Source: Desulfovibrio sp. (GTDB taxonomy: Bacteria > Desulfobacterota > Desulfovibrionia > Desulfovibrionales > Desulfovibrionaceae). Taken from it: a stretch of DNA of 64,000 bases. This document shows, in pieces, positions 17,124 to 27,162 of the stretch (the first letter of the stretch is position 1; the number at the start of each line of letters is the position of its first letter). Under the pieces are notes generated by a model. The model searched no databases, was not told the origin of the DNA, and saw only the letters and a program-made list of their open reading frames with translations. The stretch spans positions 1 through 64,000 of the forward strand of contig JAILPJ010000101.1 in the NCBI GenBank assembly GCA_024699605.1, given 5' to 3'. Both the position numbers and the translations under genes were made by a program.

Positions 17124-17408
17124 ATGCCAAGATCATTGAAAAAGGGTCCTTTTGTTGACGGACACCTGATGAAGAAAGTTGATAATGCTGTGGCCAATGG
17201 TGACCGCCGCGTCCTGAAGACCTGGTCGCGCCGTTCGACAATTCTTCCGGAGATGGTTGGACTGACCTTTGCCGTGCATAACGGCAAGAAATTCATTCCT
17301 GTTTTTGTGACAGAGAACATGGTGGGCCATAAGCTTGGCGAATTTTCGCCGACCCGCACCTTCCATGGACACTCAGCTGACTCCAAGGCGAAAGCAGGCA
17401 AAAAGTAG
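17124..17408 (+). CDS. rpsS: 30S ribosomal protein S19
   Basis: 94 residues: [19 protein letters not shown], then [20 protein letters not shown] and the basic end. S19 binds the 30S head with S13 (encoded at 25720). Spacing from rplB is 9 nt. Confidence 0.97.
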   Translation: MPRSLKKGPFVDGHLMKKVDNAVANGDRRVLKTWSRRSTILPEMVGLTFAVHNGKKFIPVFVTENMVGHKLGEFSPTRTFHGHSADSKAKAGKK

Positions 17409-17417
17409 GGTAGGGAT

Positions 17418-17753
17418 ATGAAAGCAGTAGCGAAGTTTCAGCGCGTCTCCCCCCGCAAGGCCCGGCTTGTAGCGCAAAATGTCATCGGCCTGGGTGTGGA
17501 AGATGCCTTGAACGTGCTTAAGTTCACCCCCAACAAGCCGGCCGGGGTGATTTACAAAGTCTTGAAGAGCGCCTTTGCCAATGCCGCACAGGCCAACAAC
17601 GGCGTCGACGAGGACACACTGATCGTCAAGGAAGTTGTGGTGAATGAAGGCCCCGCGTGGAAGCGTTTTATGCCTCGCGCACAGGGCAGAGCAACGAAGA
17701 TTCACAAACACACCAGCCACATCACCGTAATACTCGCACAAGGGCAGGATTAG
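17418..17753 (+). CDS. rplV: 50S ribosomal protein L22
   Basis: 111 residues, with FQRVSPRKARLVAQNVIG at the N-terminus and the tunnel hairpin region around RFMPRAQGRATKIHKHTSHI (about residues 84-103), where macrolide-resistance mutations occur in other bacteria. It lies in the usual position between rpsS and rpsC. Confidence 0.97.
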   Translation: MKAVAKFQRVSPRKARLVAQNVIGLGVEDALNVLKFTPNKPAGVIYKVLKSAFANAAQANNGVDEDTLIVKEVVVNEGPAWKRFMPRAQGRATKIHKHTSHITVILAQGQD

Positions 17754-17756
17754 GCT

Positions 17757-18398
17757 ATGGGTCAGAAAGTACATCCGTTTGGGTTCAGGCTCGGGTACAA
17801 TAAAAACTGGCAGTCTCGCTGGTTCAGCGACAAAGAATACCCGGCCTTTGTCTATGAAGACAGCAAGATCCGTTCCTATGTCAAAAAGCGTCTCTTTCAG
17901 GCGGGTCTTTCCCGCATTGAAATTGAGCGGGCCGGTGGCAAGGTGCGTTTGATTCTGTCCACAGCACGTCCTGGCATTGTCATTGGACGTAAGGGCATTG
18001 AAATTGAGAAGCTGCGTCAGGACCTTCTGAACAAGTTTAAACGCGAGTTTTCCATTGAGGTCAACGAAATTCGTCGTCCTGAAGTGGAAGCTCAGCTTGT
18101 GGCCGAGAATATTGCCCAGCAGCTGGAACGCCGCGTGGCTTTCCGTCGTGCTATGAAACGTACGGTTTCCCTGGCCAGAAAGAGCGGGGGCGAGGGCATT
18201 AAAGTGACCTGCGCCGGCCGTCTGGCTGGAGCAGAGATTGCCCGTACTGAATGGTACCGTGACGGCCGCGTGCCGCTGCAGACCCTGCGAGCCGATATTG
18301 ACTACGGTTTTGCCGAAGCCCGCACCACCTACGGGGCCATCGGCATCAAGGTCTGGATCTATAAGGGTGAAATCCTGGATAACGAGGTTGGACAATAA
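17757..18398 (+). CDS. rpsC: 30S ribosomal protein S3
   Basis: 213 residues: [20 protein letters not shown] and the KH-domain loop [14 protein letters not shown] (about residues 80-93), then [19 protein letters not shown]3 lines the mRNA entry channel and has helicase activity on mRNA with S4. Its stop overlaps the rplP start (ATAATG). Confidence 0.97.
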   Translation: MGQKVHPFGFRLGYNKNWQSRWFSDKEYPAFVYEDSKIRSYVKKRLFQAGLSRIEIERAGGKVRLILSTARPGIVIGRKGIEIEKLRQDLLNKFKREFSIEVNEIRRPEVEAQLVAENIAQQLERRVAFRRAMKRTVSLARKSGGEGIKVTCAGRLAGAEIARTEWYRDGRVPLQTLRADIDYGFAEARTTYGAIGIKVWIYKGEILDNEVGQ

Positions 18399-18811
18399 TG
18401 CTTGCGCCAAAAAAAGTGAAATTTCGCAAATGGCAGAAAGGCCGTTTGCGTGGACTGGCCACGCGCGGGGCAACACTTGCGTTTGGTGATATCGGTCTGA
18501 AAGCGATTCAGCACGGACAGCTTTCCAGTGAGCAGATTGAAGCCGCCCGTATTGCCATGATGCGCCATATCCGCCGTGGCGGTAAGGTCTGGATCCGTAT
18601 TTTCCCTGACCGTCCTGTTACCGCGAAACCTCTGGAAACTCGTCAGGGTTCCGGTAAAGGCGCTCCGGTGGGCTGGGCGGCTCCGGTTAAGCCAGGGCGT
18701 ATTCTTTATGAAATCCGCGGCGTTGAATTTGACTTGGCGCGTGAAGCGCTGAGACTTGCCGCCCACAAACTGCCCATTAAAACCATTATTGTGCAGAAGG
18801 AGGGCGTCTAA
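18398..18811 (+). CDS. rplP: 50S ribosomal protein L16
   Basis: 137 residues: [16 protein letters not shown], then [33 protein letters not shown] and the MGxGKG-like [18 protein letters not shown]16 helps position the CCA end of tRNA. The start and stop codons overlap both neighbours (rpsC and rpmC), indicating tight coupling. Confidence 0.97.
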   Translation: MLAPKKVKFRKWQKGRLRGLATRGATLAFGDIGLKAIQHGQLSSEQIEAARIAMMRHIRRGGKVWIRIFPDRPVTAKPLETRQGSGKGAPVGWAAPVKPGRILYEIRGVEFDLAREALRLAAHKLPIKTIIVQKEGV

Positions 18812-19035
18812 TGGCCGCAAACGAAAAGAAAGAAAAATTCCCTTCTGCCAAGGAACTCAGGGATCTCTCTGTTGAAGAACTGCGTAGCAAACTGGGTGAA
18901 GAGCGTGACGCTCTTATGCTGGCACGTATGGAGTTTGCCACAGCACGCCTTGAGAAAACGAGTATGCTCAAGGCCAGACGCCGTCAGATTGCGCGTATTG
19001 AAACCATTTTGACCGAAAAGCAGCAGAGGGCCTAG
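18811..19035 (+). CDS. rpmC: 50S ribosomal protein L29
   Basis: 74 residues with a short basic N-terminal extension ([13 protein letters not shown]) before the family core [18 protein letters not shown] and the C-terminal [14 protein letters not shown]29 sits beside L23 at the tunnel exit. The ATG overlaps the rplP stop (TAATG). Confidence 0.95.
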   Translation: MAANEKKEKFPSAKELRDLSVEELRSKLGEERDALMLARMEFATARLEKTSMLKARRRQIARIETILTEKQQRA

Positions 19036-19036
19036 T

Positions 19037-19300
19037 ATGGAAGCGTTAGCAAAGAAAAAAGGCAGAGTGCTGACTGGTTTTGTGATCAGCGACAAGAATG
19101 ACAAGACCATTGTTGTGCGCGTCGAGACACTGGTCAAACATCCTCTGCTCAAGAAATATGTCAGGCGCCGCAGCAAGTTTACAGCGCATGATCCCAACAA
19201 TGAGTGCGGCATTGGCGATAAAGTGAAAATTATGGAGTACCGTCCCCTGTCGCGGAATAAACGCTGGCACCTGGTCTCCATCTTAGAAAAGGCTATATAG
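19037..19300 (+). CDS. rpsQ: 30S ribosomal protein S17
   Basis: 87 residues: [38 protein letters not shown] and [18 protein letters not shown], the typical S17 OB-fold motifs. It is an early 16S rRNA-binding protein and starts 1 nt after rpmC. Confidence 0.97.
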   Translation: MEALAKKKGRVLTGFVISDKNDKTIVVRVETLVKHPLLKKYVRRRSKFTAHDPNNECGIGDKVKIMEYRPLSRNKRWHLVSILEKAI

Positions 19301-19308
19301 GTATATCC

Positions 19309-19677
19309 ATGATTCAGGTAGAATCCACACTGCAGGTTGCAGATAATTCCGGTGCTAAGCTTGTCGCCTGCATCAAGGTTTTGGGCGGTTCTCATCGCCG
19401 CTATGCCTCGGTGGGTGACATCATCGTTGTTTCCGTCAAGGACGCCATGCCGCACAGCAAGGTGAAAAAGGGCGATGTCATGAAGGCCGTTATCGTGCGC
19501 ACTGCCAAGGAAGTGCGCCGCATGGATGGCAGTTACATCAAGTTTGACGGCAATGCCGCCGTGCTTCTGACCGGTCAGGGCGAGCCCGTGGGCACCCGTA
19601 TCTTCGGACCTGTGGCCCGTGAACTCAGGGCCCAGAATTTCATGAAGATCATCTCCCTCGCGCCTGAAGTTCTGTAG
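19309..19677 (+). CDS. rplN: 50S ribosomal protein L14
   Basis: 122 residues: [19 protein letters not shown] and the C-terminal [20 protein letters not shown] are diagnostic. L14 forms an intersubunit bridge. First gene of the classical spc operon, here 8 nt after rpsQ with no separate promoter seen. Confidence 0.97.
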   Translation: MIQVESTLQVADNSGAKLVACIKVLGGSHRRYASVGDIIVVSVKDAMPHSKVKKGDVMKAVIVRTAKEVRRMDGSYIKFDGNAAVLLTGQGEPVGTRIFGPVARELRAQNFMKIISLAPEVL

Positions 19678-19688
19678 GAGAGAAAAGT

Positions 19689-20021
19689 ATGAAAGCATTT
19701 CGTATCCGCAAGGACGATAAGGTCATGGTCATCGCAGGCAAAGACGTCGGCAAGATCGGCAAGGTGCTGCGTATCCTGAAGAAAAAGGACGCAGTGATCG
19801 TCGAAAAAGCCAATCTTGCCAAGCGGCATACCCGTCCCAATACCTATACAAATCAGCCGGGTGGCATTTTTGAAAAGGAAATGCCCATTGCTGTTTCCAA
19901 TGTCATGGTGGTTTGTTCCGCCTGCGGCAAGGCGACCCGCGTAGGCTATAAATATGTGGAAGAGGACGGCAAAAAGCGCAAGGTCCGTTTCTGCAAAAAA
20001 TGCAACGAAGTTATGGAATAG
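19689..20021 (+). CDS. rplX: 50S ribosomal protein L24
   Basis: 110 residues: [20 protein letters not shown] (KOW motif), [19 protein letters not shown], and a C-terminal Cys pair region [13 protein letters not shown]...[10 protein letters not shown]. The CxxC...CxxC arrangement suggests a zinc-binding end, as seen in some L24 proteins. L24 initiates 50S assembly. Confidence 0.96.
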   Translation: MKAFRIRKDDKVMVIAGKDVGKIGKVLRILKKKDAVIVEKANLAKRHTRPNTYTNQPGGIFEKEMPIAVSNVMVVCSACGKATRVGYKYVEEDGKKRKVRFCKKCNEVME

Positions 20022-20030
20022 GGTGAAGCA

Positions 20031-20570
20031 ATGACACGCCTTGAAAAGATTTATAGAGAGAAAGTCGCGCCGGTCCTGCAGAAGGAGTTTAATTATACTT
20101 CACCCATGCAGCTCCCCGGCATTGAGAAAATCTCTCTGAACATCGGACTGGGTGCCCTCAAAGAGAATAATAAAGCTGTGGAAGAGGCTGTTGCCGAGCT
20201 TTCGGCCATCGCCGGACAGAAGGCTGTGGTGACACGTGCTCACAAATCCATTGCCGCCTTTAAGGTGCGCGAAGGCATGCCCATTGGTTGCCGCGTGACC
20301 CTGCGCAAGGATCGTATGTGGGATTTCCTCGACAAGCTGATGAATTTTGCCCTGCCCCGCGTCCGTGACTTCCGTGGCATTCCTGACCGTGGTTTTGATG
20401 GTCGTGGAAATTTTACGTTGGGAATTAAGGAACACACCATCTTCCCCGAGCTTGAGGTGGATCGTGTGGAAAATCCCAAGGGAATGAACATCACCATTGT
20501 TACCTCAGCGCAGACCGACAAGGAAGGCAAATTCCTCCTCGATCAGCTGGGAATGCCCTTCCGCAAATAG
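20031..20570 (+). CDS. rplE: 50S ribosomal protein L5
   Basis: 179 residues, with [40 protein letters not shown] and [20 protein letters not shown], all typical. L5 binds 5S rRNA together with L18 (21794) and contacts P-site tRNA. Confidence 0.97.
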   Translation: MTRLEKIYREKVAPVLQKEFNYTSPMQLPGIEKISLNIGLGALKENNKAVEEAVAELSAIAGQKAVVTRAHKSIAAFKVREGMPIGCRVTLRKDRMWDFLDKLMNFALPRVRDFRGIPDRGFDGRGNFTLGIKEHTIFPELEVDRVENPKGMNITIVTSAQTDKEGKFLLDQLGMPFRK

Positions 20571-20579
20571 GAGTAGCCC

Positions 20580-20765
20580 ATGTCGCGTACCGCCCTCGAA
20601 GTCAAAGCTAGACGTAAGGCCAAATTCAGCACCAGAGCGTATAATCGCTGCCCCATTTGCGGGCGTCCGCATGCCTTTATGCGTCAGTTCGGCCTGTGCC
20701 GTATCTGTTTCCGCAATATGGCCTTGCGTGGCGAGCTGCCCGGAGTGCGTAAAAGCAGCTGGTAG
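20580..20765 (+). CDS. rpsN: 30S ribosomal protein S14, zinc-binding type
   Basis: 61 residues, the short type-Z form: [20 protein letters not shown] (about residues 24-43) supplies the four zinc-binding Cys, ending [18 protein letters not shown]. The gap of 86 nt to rpsH is the largest inside this part of the cluster and contains an inverted repeat (CAGAG...CTCTG) near 20774-20791. Confidence 0.97.
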   Translation: MSRTALEVKARRKAKFSTRAYNRCPICGRPHAFMRQFGLCRICFRNMALRGELPGVRKSSW

Positions 20766-20851
20766 TTCGCAACTGCAGAGCACGCCTCTGCAGCGGCGGG
20801 AAGTGGCTGCATTGGGCAGCTAACCCCGCATCCAAAACACAGGAGCATTGA

Positions 20852-21232
20852 ATGTTGACCGATCCCATAGCGGACATGCTTACACGCATCCGTAATGCCC
20901 ATTCCGCTCTGCACAGGGAAGTGAATATCCCAAAGAGCCGGATGAAGGTCGCTCTGGCCGGCATCCTTAAAGATGAAGGCTATGTTGAAGACATGTCTGT
21001 GAATGATTCCACGATCACCATTACCCTGAAATACGATCATGGTCGTCCTGTGATCAGCGGTTTGAAGCGCATCAGCACTCCCGGCCGCCGTGTCTATGTG
21101 GGCAGCAATGAGATTCCCAAGGTTCAGAACGGACTGGGTATCTGCATTCTGTCGACATCCAAGGGCGTTATGGATGGGACGTCCGCCAGTGAAAAGCACG
21201 TTGGCGGCGAACTTTTGTGCGAAATTTGGTAG
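20852..21232 (+). CDS. rpsH: 30S ribosomal protein S8
   Basis: 126 residues: MLTDPIADMLTRIRNAHSA and the C-terminal VQNGLGICILSTSKGVMDG are diagnostic. S8 is a central-domain organiser of the 30S subunit and in enterobacteria the spc operon repressor. AGGAG stands before the start. Confidence 0.97.
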   Translation: MLTDPIADMLTRIRNAHSALHREVNIPKSRMKVALAGILKDEGYVEDMSVNDSTITITLKYDHGRPVISGLKRISTPGRRVYVGSNEIPKVQNGLGICILSTSKGVMDGTSASEKHVGGELLCEIW

Positions 21233-21244
21233 GCGGTGTATCTG

Positions 21245-21784
21245 ATGTCTAGAATTGGTAAACTTCCCATTTCCGTGCCCAAGGGTGTGGAAATTACGAT
21301 AGGGACCGAAAGCGTTCAGATTAAAGGTCCTAATGGTGTCCTGAATACGCCGCTTTGTCCGCTTCTCAATTATGAGCTTGCCGAAGGTAAGCTGACGCTG
21401 ACACGTAAAGACGAAAGCCGTGAAGCTCGTGCACAGCACGGTCTGCGCAGAACGCTTTTGAACAATGCCGTGGAAGGCGTGACCAAGGGTTTTTCCAAAT
21501 CGCTTGAGGTCATTGGTGTCGGCTACCGTGTTGCGGTCAAGGGCAATATGATTGAGCTCTTTGTGGGCTTTTCGCATCCTGTGCTGGTGGACCTGCCTGA
21601 TGGCATTAAGGCCAAGGTCGAAGGTCAGATTTTGACCTTGTCTGGCGCCGACAAAGTGCAGGTGGGCGAGATGGCCGCCAAGATCCGGCGGATTCGCGAA
21701 CCCGAACCCTATAAGGGCAAGGGTATCAAATATGTGACTGAGACCATCCGCCGTAAGGTCGGTAAGTCCGGCGGCAAGAAGTAG
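21245..21784 (+). CDS. rplF: 50S ribosomal protein L6
   Basis: 179 residues from the ATG at 21245 (MSRIGKLPISVPKGVEI); the frame also opens at 21236 but the shorter start fits the family. The C-terminal IRRIREPEPYKGKGIKY is the L6 signature. L6 lies near the factor-binding site. Confidence 0.96.
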   Translation: MSRIGKLPISVPKGVEITIGTESVQIKGPNGVLNTPLCPLLNYELAEGKLTLTRKDESREARAQHGLRRTLLNNAVEGVTKGFSKSLEVIGVGYRVAVKGNMIELFVGFSHPVLVDLPDGIKAKVEGQILTLSGADKVQVGEMAAKIRRIREPEPYKGKGIKYVTETIRRKVGKSGGKK

Positions 21785-21793
21785 GGGTGCGTC

Positions 21794-22153
21794 ATGCAAG
21801 TCAGTAAGAATGAAAATCGTAAGCACCGCAAGATCAGGATTAGAAAGAAAATCTCGGGTACTCCAGAACGTCCCCGCTTGGTAGTGTTCAGATCCAATGC
21901 GCACATTTATGCGCAGATCGTCGACGACACATGCGGCAAAAGTCTGGCCCAAGCTTCCACCTTGGTTCTGGCCAAGGCCGAAGCCGGTCTGCACTGCAAT
22001 AAAGAAGGGGCCACCCGCGTGGGTAAGGAAATTGCCCGTCTGGCTAAGGAAAAGAATATTACAAAAGTGGTCTTTGATCGTAACGGATATCTCTATCACG
22101 GACGCGTCAAAGCTGTAGCCGATGGTGCCCGCGAGGCGGGTCTGGAGTTCTGA
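21794..22153 (+). CDS. rplR: 50S ribosomal protein L18
   Basis: 119 residues: basic N-terminus [20 protein letters not shown], then [18 protein letters not shown] and the C-terminal [21 protein letters not shown]. It binds 5S rRNA. Its 3' end supplies the SD (GGAG) for rpsE. Confidence 0.97.
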   Translation: MQVSKNENRKHRKIRIRKKISGTPERPRLVVFRSNAHIYAQIVDDTCGKSLAQASTLVLAKAEAGLHCNKEGATRVGKEIARLAKEKNITKVVFDRNGYLYHGRVKAVADGAREAGLEF

Positions 22154-22154
22154 T

Positions 22155-22676
22155 ATGCGGCAGGAGAATACGAACAATCCCGAAGCTCAGGTCAATGAAC
22201 TGGGTGAAATTGAAAAGATCGTGTCTTTGAACCGTGTGGCCAAGGTCGTCAAAGGTGGTCGGCGTTTCAGCTTTAGTGCTCTCGTCGTTGTCGGTGACGG
22301 CAAGGGTGGCGTAGGGTTTGGCCTGGGCAAGGCTCAGGAAGTGCCCGAAGCCCTGCGTAAGGCCACAGAGCGTGCGCGCAAAAACCGGGTACAGATTCCT
22401 CTGCTGGATGGAACTCTCCCGTATGAAGTGCTCGGACGATTTGGCGCCGGCCGCGTGATGCTCAAGCCAGCCAGCGAAGGTACCGGTATTATTGCCGGTG
22501 GCGCTGTGCGTGCGGTGATGGAAGCTGTGGGTGTGCGTGACGTTTTGGCCAAGGCCATTGGTACCAATAATCCCCACAATGTTCTGCGCGCTACCATTCA
22601 GGGCCTGACCAGCCTGCGCAGTGCGGAGATGGTCAGTGAACTGCGTGGCAAGACACTTGTCGCGCCGAGGAAGTAA
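22155..22676 (+). CDS. rpsE: 30S ribosomal protein S5
   Basis: 173 residues from the ATG at 22155, chosen for GGAG 7 nt upstream. The double-stranded RNA-binding core shows [20 protein letters not shown] and [20 protein letters not shown]; the C-terminal half has [20 protein letters not shown]5 influences decoding accuracy. It starts 1 nt after rplR. Confidence 0.97.
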   Translation: MRQENTNNPEAQVNELGEIEKIVSLNRVAKVVKGGRRFSFSALVVVGDGKGGVGFGLGKAQEVPEALRKATERARKNRVQIPLLDGTLPYEVLGRFGAGRVMLKPASEGTGIIAGGAVRAVMEAVGVRDVLAKAIGTNNPHNVLRATIQGLTSLRSAEMVSELRGKTLVAPRK

Positions 22677-22678
22677 TC

Positions 22679-22855
22679 ATGGCTGAAATTAAAGTTAAGC
22701 TCGTCCTCTCGCGTATCGGCAAGACCCCCATTCAGCGTAAAATGCTTGACAGTTTGGGGCTCAAACGTCGCGAAATGGTGAAAACTTTTCAGGATACCCC
22801 CGCCATCCGCGGTATTATAGCCAAACTGGCCAATATTGTGGCTATTGTTGAGTAG
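22679..22855 (+). CDS. rpmD: 50S ribosomal protein L30
   Basis: 58 residues: MAEIKVKLVLSRIGKTPIQR followed by DSLGLKRREMVKTFQDTP and the end GIIAKLANIVAIVE. Length and motifs match L30. It is read directly from the sequence; its start follows the rpsE stop by 2 nt (TAATCATG). It occupies the standard position between rpsE and rplO. Confidence 0.95.
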   Translation: MAEIKVKLVLSRIGKTPIQRKMLDSLGLKRREMVKTFQDTPAIRGIIAKLANIVAIVE

Positions 22856-22872
22856 GCTAAGGAGTTGTTTTC

Positions 22873-23337
22873 ATGCAATTGCACGATCTCTATCCGTTTC
22901 GCGGGCAGCGTAAGACACGCCGCCGCGTAGGTCGCGGTGGCGGCTCAGGTCTGGGCGGTACCTCCGGCAAAGGACATAAGGGACAGAATGCCCGTGCCGG
23001 CGGTGGCGTGCGTCCTGGTTTTGAAGGTGGTCAGATGCCTCTGGCCCGTAGACTGCCCAAGCACGGCTTCAAAAACGCCCTGTTCAAGACCGTCTATGCT
23101 GTCGTCAATCTTGATGTTTTGATCAAGGCTTTTCCTGATAAGACGGAAATTTCCCTTGAGGATATCTATGCCCGTCGATTGGCACCCAAGGGCTCCTTGG
23201 TGAAGATTCTCTCGCGGGGTGACATCACCCAGGCCGTGAATGTGGAAGCATTCAAGTTCAGCAAGCAGGCCAAGGATAAAATCTGCAAGGCCGGCGGTTC
23301 CGTCAAGGAACTGGAAAAAGCGGCCGTATCTGAGTAG
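22873..23337 (+). CDS. rplO: 50S ribosomal protein L15
   Basis: 154 residues: MQLHDLYPFRGQRKTRRRVG, the Gly-rich GRGGGSGLGGTSGKGHKGQN (about residues 20-39) and GFEGGQMPLARRLPKHGF. L15 is a late assembly protein that spans the 50S core. It precedes secY by 30 nt. Confidence 0.97.
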   Translation: MQLHDLYPFRGQRKTRRRVGRGGGSGLGGTSGKGHKGQNARAGGGVRPGFEGGQMPLARRLPKHGFKNALFKTVYAVVNLDVLIKAFPDKTEISLEDIYARRLAPKGSLVKILSRGDITQAVNVEAFKFSKQAKDKICKAGGSVKELEKAAVSE

Positions 23338-23367
23338 ATCTCAGGAAAAGTCTGAAAAGAGATATAC

Positions 23368-24681
23368 ATGGCAACAGGATCCCCAAATCTAGGCGCCGGG
23401 CAGATGGATCTCGGCAAACGTTTGGCCTGGACCTTTTTTCTTCTCTGCTGCTACCGCATTGGCGTACATGTGCCTATTCCCGGTGTCGATGCGGCAGCCA
23501 TTGCCTCCTTTTTCGAAAGCATGTCAGGGACGCTTTTTGGGCTCTTTGACATGTTTTCGGGTGGCGGCTTAAGCAATGTTTCGGTTTTTGCGCTTGGCGT
23601 CATGCCCTATATCTCGGCCTCCATTATCATGCAGTTGATGCAGGTGGTCAGTCCCAATATCAAGCGACTAGCGCGAGAGGAGGGACAGGCCGGAAGGCGC
23701 AAGATTACCCAGTGGACTCGCTATCTCACGGTTTTTATCACCTTGATTCAAGGTCTGGGTATTGCTGTGGGACTCGAGAACATGACCAGTCCGAGTGGCG
23801 CTTCGGTGGTCATGGATCCTGGCTGGCATTTCCGCATGGTGACGATGATGACCTTTACGGCCGGATCCGTGCTTGTGATGTGGCTTGGTGAGCAGATCAC
23901 CGAGCGCGGCATCGGGAACGGTATCAGCCTGATCATCTTCTGCGGTATTGTCGTTGGCATACCCAGAGCCATCATCCAATCCATTGCCCTGATCAAGGCT
24001 GGTGACATGAGCATTTTCATGGCCATTTTGATTGTGGTCTTTATGGCTGTGGTCACCGTCTGCATCGTGTTTATGGAACGCGCTCAGCGCCGAATTCCTA
24101 TCAGTTACGCGAAACGCCAGGTCGGACGCAAAGTTTTTGGTGGCCAGAACAGCCACTTGCCTTTGCGTCTGAACACCGCCGGTGTCATACCGCCCATCTT
24201 TGCTTCTTCGCTTTTGCTTTTCCCGGCAACTATTGGGCAGTTTGCCACCAATGAATACATCAAAAGAGCTGCGGATTTTTTTGCTCCGCAGAGTCTTTTA
24301 TATAATATCTGCTATGTGGCCCTCATGGTCTTCTTCTGTTATTTTTATACGGCCATCATCTTTGATCCCAAGGATATGTCCGAAAATCTCAAGAAGAGCG
24401 GCGGCTTCATTCCGGGAATACGACCCGGTGAAAAGACACAGATGTACATCGACGGTGTCCTTTCACGTCTGACATTCTCGGGCAGTATCTATATCTCTCT
24501 GGTCTGCCTGATGCCCATGCTGTTGATCAGCAAGTTCAATGTGCCCTTTTATTTCGGTGGTACGAGTCTTTTGATCCTCGTGGGTGTGGCTATGGATTTC
24601 ATGAACCGCGTTGAGTCGTACATGATTTCCAACCAGTATCAGCATCTTCTTCAGAAAGCGCGCAAAGGTGGCAAGTTTTAG
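23368..24681 (+). CDS. secY: Protein translocase subunit SecY
   Basis: 437 residues with ten membrane segments, the channel of the Sec translocase in the inner membrane. Signatures include GVDAAAIASFFESMSGTLFG, VFALGVMPYISASIIMQLM (near residues 72-90) and the cytoplasmic loop QGQNSHLPLRLNTAGVIP-like segment GGQNSHLPLRLNTAGVIPP near residue 260. Partners SecE and FtsY are encoded at 46829 and 11616. Confidence 0.97.
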   Translation: MATGSPNLGAGQMDLGKRLAWTFFLLCCYRIGVHVPIPGVDAAAIASFFESMSGTLFGLFDMFSGGGLSNVSVFALGVMPYISASIIMQLMQVVSPNIKRLAREEGQAGRRKITQWTRYLTVFITLIQGLGIAVGLENMTSPSGASVVMDPGWHFRMVTMMTFTAGSVLVMWLGEQITERGIGNGISLIIFCGIVVGIPRAIIQSIALIKAGDMSIFMAILIVVFMAVVTVCIVFMERAQRRIPISYAKRQVGRKVFGGQNSHLPLRLNTAGVIPPIFASSLLLFPATIGQFATNEYIKRAADFFAPQSLLYNICYVALMVFFCYFYTAIIFDPKDMSENLKKSGGFIPGIRPGEKTQMYIDGVLSRLTFSGSIYISLVCLMPMLLISKFNVPFYFGGTSLLILVGVAMDFMNRVESYMISNQYQHLLQKARKGGKF

Positions 24682-24693
24682 CGAGGCTTTCGC

Positions 24694-25488
24694 ATGAAAA
24701 AATACCACGGTGCATTTATTAAAAATGAGCGAGAAATCAGTTGTCTGCGGGAAGCAGACCGTATGGTCGCCAATATTCTCGATGCTGTGGGCGATATGCT
24801 CAAACCCGGCATCAAGACGCGTCAGATCAATGAGCTCGCTCTGGATATGTGCAGCGATTACAAGGTAAAACCGGCCTTTCTCGGATACTGCGGCTATCCG
24901 TATGCCATCTGCACTTCTGTCAATGAAGAAGTTGTGCACGGTTTCCCTTCTGAACGCGTCATTGAAGAGGGGGACATCGTCAGTGTGGATATGGGAGTTG
25001 AATACGAAGGTTTTGTGGGTGACGCGGCCCGTACTTTCCCTGCCGGAACAGTCAGCGCAGAGGCTTTGAAGCTGATGCAAGTGACTGAAGACAGTCTTTA
25101 TGTGGGTATCGAGCAGGCTGTAGCGGGCAACGATGTCTTTGCCATCGGAGCCGCTGTGCAGAAATTTGTGGAAGAAAATGGGTTTAATGTTGTCCGGCGT
25201 TTTGTGGGACATGGGGTTGGCAGTCGCATGCATGAAAAGCCCGAGGTCCCCAATTTTAAAACCGGCGTGCGCGGATTGACCCTGCAAAACGGTATGGTCA
25301 TCGCCATTGAACCCATGGTCACCGCGGGAACCTACGATGTGGATATTCTCAAGGACGGCTGGACAGCCGTGACCAAGGACCGCAAGTGGGCCGCCCATTT
25401 TGAACATAGTGTGGCTATTACGCCACAGGGCCCGAGAATCCTCAGCATTTCGGATCGCGGGCTGAATAAGCATACTATCAAGGCTTGA
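24694..25488 (+). CDS. map: Methionine aminopeptidase, type I
   Basis: 264 residues. It removes the initiator Met from new proteins. Metal ligands are visible in order: DMGVEYEGFVGDAART (two Asp), RRFVGHGVGSRMHEKPEVPN (His), AIEPMV (Glu) and EHSVAIT (Glu). The substrate His lies in YPYAICTSVNEEVVHGFPS. No SH3-like extension. It is 12 nt after secY, the usual position. Confidence 0.96.
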   Translation: MKKYHGAFIKNEREISCLREADRMVANILDAVGDMLKPGIKTRQINELALDMCSDYKVKPAFLGYCGYPYAICTSVNEEVVHGFPSERVIEEGDIVSVDMGVEYEGFVGDAARTFPAGTVSAEALKLMQVTEDSLYVGIEQAVAGNDVFAIGAAVQKFVEENGFNVVRRFVGHGVGSRMHEKPEVPNFKTGVRGLTLQNGMVIAIEPMVTAGTYDVDILKDGWTAVTKDRKWAAHFEHSVAITPQGPRILSISDRGLNKHTIKA

Positions 25489-25590
25489 CAGTAAGCACAG
25501 AGAGGAGTATGACTACTCGTTCTGACTGGCCGAGGGCTATCCGAAGATGTGTTTCCCTTTGTCAGCTGGCTGCAAGCAGGAGATTGAGTG

Positions 25591-25704
25591 ATGAAAGTCA
25601 GACCGTCAGTGAAAAAAATATGCCCCAAGTGCAAAGTGATCCGGCGCAAGGGCGTTCTTCGGGTAATCTGTGAAAACCCCCGGCATAAACAGCGCCAGGG
25701 CTAG
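25591..25704 (+). CDS. rpmJ: 50S ribosomal protein L36
   Basis: 37 residues: [20 protein letters not shown]...[13 protein letters not shown], with the zinc ligands Cys11, Cys14, Cys27 and His32. AGGAG lies upstream. The 102 nt between map and rpmJ contain no infA and no recognisable gene. Confidence 0.96.
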
Positions 25705-25719
25705 GGCAGGAGTATTGTT

Positions 25720-26088
25720 GTGGCGAGAATAGCAGGTGTGGATTTGCCACGCGGCAAAAGGGTAGATATTGCCTTGACGTACATCTACGGCATCGGCCGT
25801 ACGACGGCGCTCAAGATTCTTGATACTGCCGGTATCGACTGGCAGCGCAACATTGACGACCTGTCTGCAGACGAAGTGAATGAAGTCCGCAAAGAGCTCG
25901 AGCAGAATTATAAGGTGGAAGGTGATCTTCGCCGTGATGTTTCGAGCAGTATCAAGCGTCTTATGGACATCGGCTGTTACCGTGGCCTGAGACATCGTCG
26001 CGGCCTGCCGGTGCGCGGACAGCGGACTCATACCAATGCACATACACGTAAAGGCCCCAGGCACGGTCTGGTGGGCAAAAAGAAATAG
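25720..26088 (+). CDS. rpsM: 30S ribosomal protein S13
   Basis: 122 residues: [20 protein letters not shown] at the N-terminus and [20 protein letters not shown] near residues 88-107. S13 contacts L5 and tRNA in the 30S head. First gene of the alpha operon part. The listed start is read as ATG at 25720 just after the TTG; the frame fits S13 exactly. Confidence 0.96.
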   Translation: MARIAGVDLPRGKRVDIALTYIYGIGRTTALKILDTAGIDWQRNIDDLSADEVNEVRKELEQNYKVEGDLRRDVSSSIKRLMDIGCYRGLRHRRGLPVRGQRTHTNAHTRKGPRHGLVGKKK

Positions 26089-26102
26089 TTAGAGGGTGAA
26101 AC

Positions 26103-26495
26103 ATGGCCACAGCCAGCAATAAAAATGTCAAGAAGAAAGAAAAGAAGAACGTGCCTGTCGGTATTGCGCATATTTTGGCTTCTTTCAACAATACCATTGT
26201 GACGTTCAGCGATACCCGTGGCAATGCCATCTCCTGGGCTTCTTCAGGCCAGAGCGGTTTTAAGGGCTCAAGAAAGTCCACGCCCTTTGCGGCTCAGGTG
26301 GCTGCCGAGACTGCTGCCCATAAAGCGCAGGAAAGTGGCATGCGGACCGTCGGTATTTATGTCAAGGGACCTGGCACCGGACGTGAGGCCGCCATGCGGG
26401 CCATCGCCCAGGCTGGTTTCAAAGTCGCCTTCATCCGTGATATTACCCCCATTCCTCATAATGGTTGCCGTCCGCCCAAGCGTCGTCGCGTGTAG
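26103..26495 (+). CDS. rpsK: 30S ribosomal protein S11
   Basis: 130 residues: [20 protein letters not shown], then [20 protein letters not shown] and the end [18 protein letters not shown], which is the S11 hallmark. It sits in the 30S platform by the mRNA exit. Confidence 0.97.
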   Translation: MATASNKNVKKKEKKNVPVGIAHILASFNNTIVTFSDTRGNAISWASSGQSGFKGSRKSTPFAAQVAAETAAHKAQESGMRTVGIYVKGPGTGREAAMRAIAQAGFKVAFIRDITPIPHNGCRPPKRRRV

Positions 26496-26524
26496 GCTAG
26501 ATTCTTAAAGACGAGGACATACTC

Positions 26525-27151
26525 ATGGCTAAATATACGGAAGCGAAGTGTCGGCAATGCCGCCGTGAGGGCTGCAAGCTTTTTCTCAAAGGCGACCGCT
26601 GTTTCACGGAAAAATGTGCGCAGGAAAAACATGGTTTTGTTCCTGGCCAGCATGGTCATGCGCGAAAGAAAATCAGTGAATACGGAATTCAGCTGCGGGA
26701 GAAACAGAAAGCGAAACGCGCCTATGGGCTTTTGGAAAAACAGTTTCGCGGCTATTTCAAAAAAGCTGAAATGCAGAAGGGCGTCACAGGCGCCAACCTT
26801 CTTATTATCCTCGAACGTCGACTGGATAATGTCGTTTACCGTTTGGGATTTGCCAATTCTCGCAATCAGGCCCGTCAGCTTGTGCGCCATGGCATTTTCA
26901 CTCTGAACGGTAAGAAAGTGAATATCCCCTCTCTGCAGGTCAAAGTCGGAGACTCCATTGAAGTGCCTGAAGCCAACCGCAAAATTCCGGTGCTGGCTCA
27001 AGCTCAGGAAGTCATCGCCAGACGCGGTTGTCCTGCTTGGCTTGAAAGTGACGGCTCAGCGTTCAAGGGCGTTGTCAAAGCTCTGCCGCAGCGTGATGAT
27101 ATTCAGTTCGACATCAAAGAGCAGCTGATCGTCGAACTTTACTCGAAATAA
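26525..27151 (+). CDS. rpsD: 30S ribosomal protein S4
   Basis: 208 residues. The N-terminus carries Cys pairs ([18 protein letters not shown]...C), so this is probably the zinc-binding form. The S4 RNA-binding domain is [20 protein letters not shown] (about residues 97-116). S4 nucleates 30S assembly and represses the alpha operon in enterobacteria. AGGACA precedes the start. Confidence 0.97.
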   Translation: MAKYTEAKCRQCRREGCKLFLKGDRCFTEKCAQEKHGFVPGQHGHARKKISEYGIQLREKQKAKRAYGLLEKQFRGYFKKAEMQKGVTGANLLIILERRLDNVVYRLGFANSRNQARQLVRHGIFTLNGKKVNIPSLQVKVGDSIEVPEANRKIPVLAQAQEVIARRGCPAWLESDGSAFKGVVKALPQRDDIQFDIKEQLIVELYSK

Positions 27152-27162
27152 GCAGGTGAGGC

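Noticed and set aside
25489..25590. infA between map and rpmJ
   Set aside because: Only 102 nt, and no IF-1 motif in any frame.
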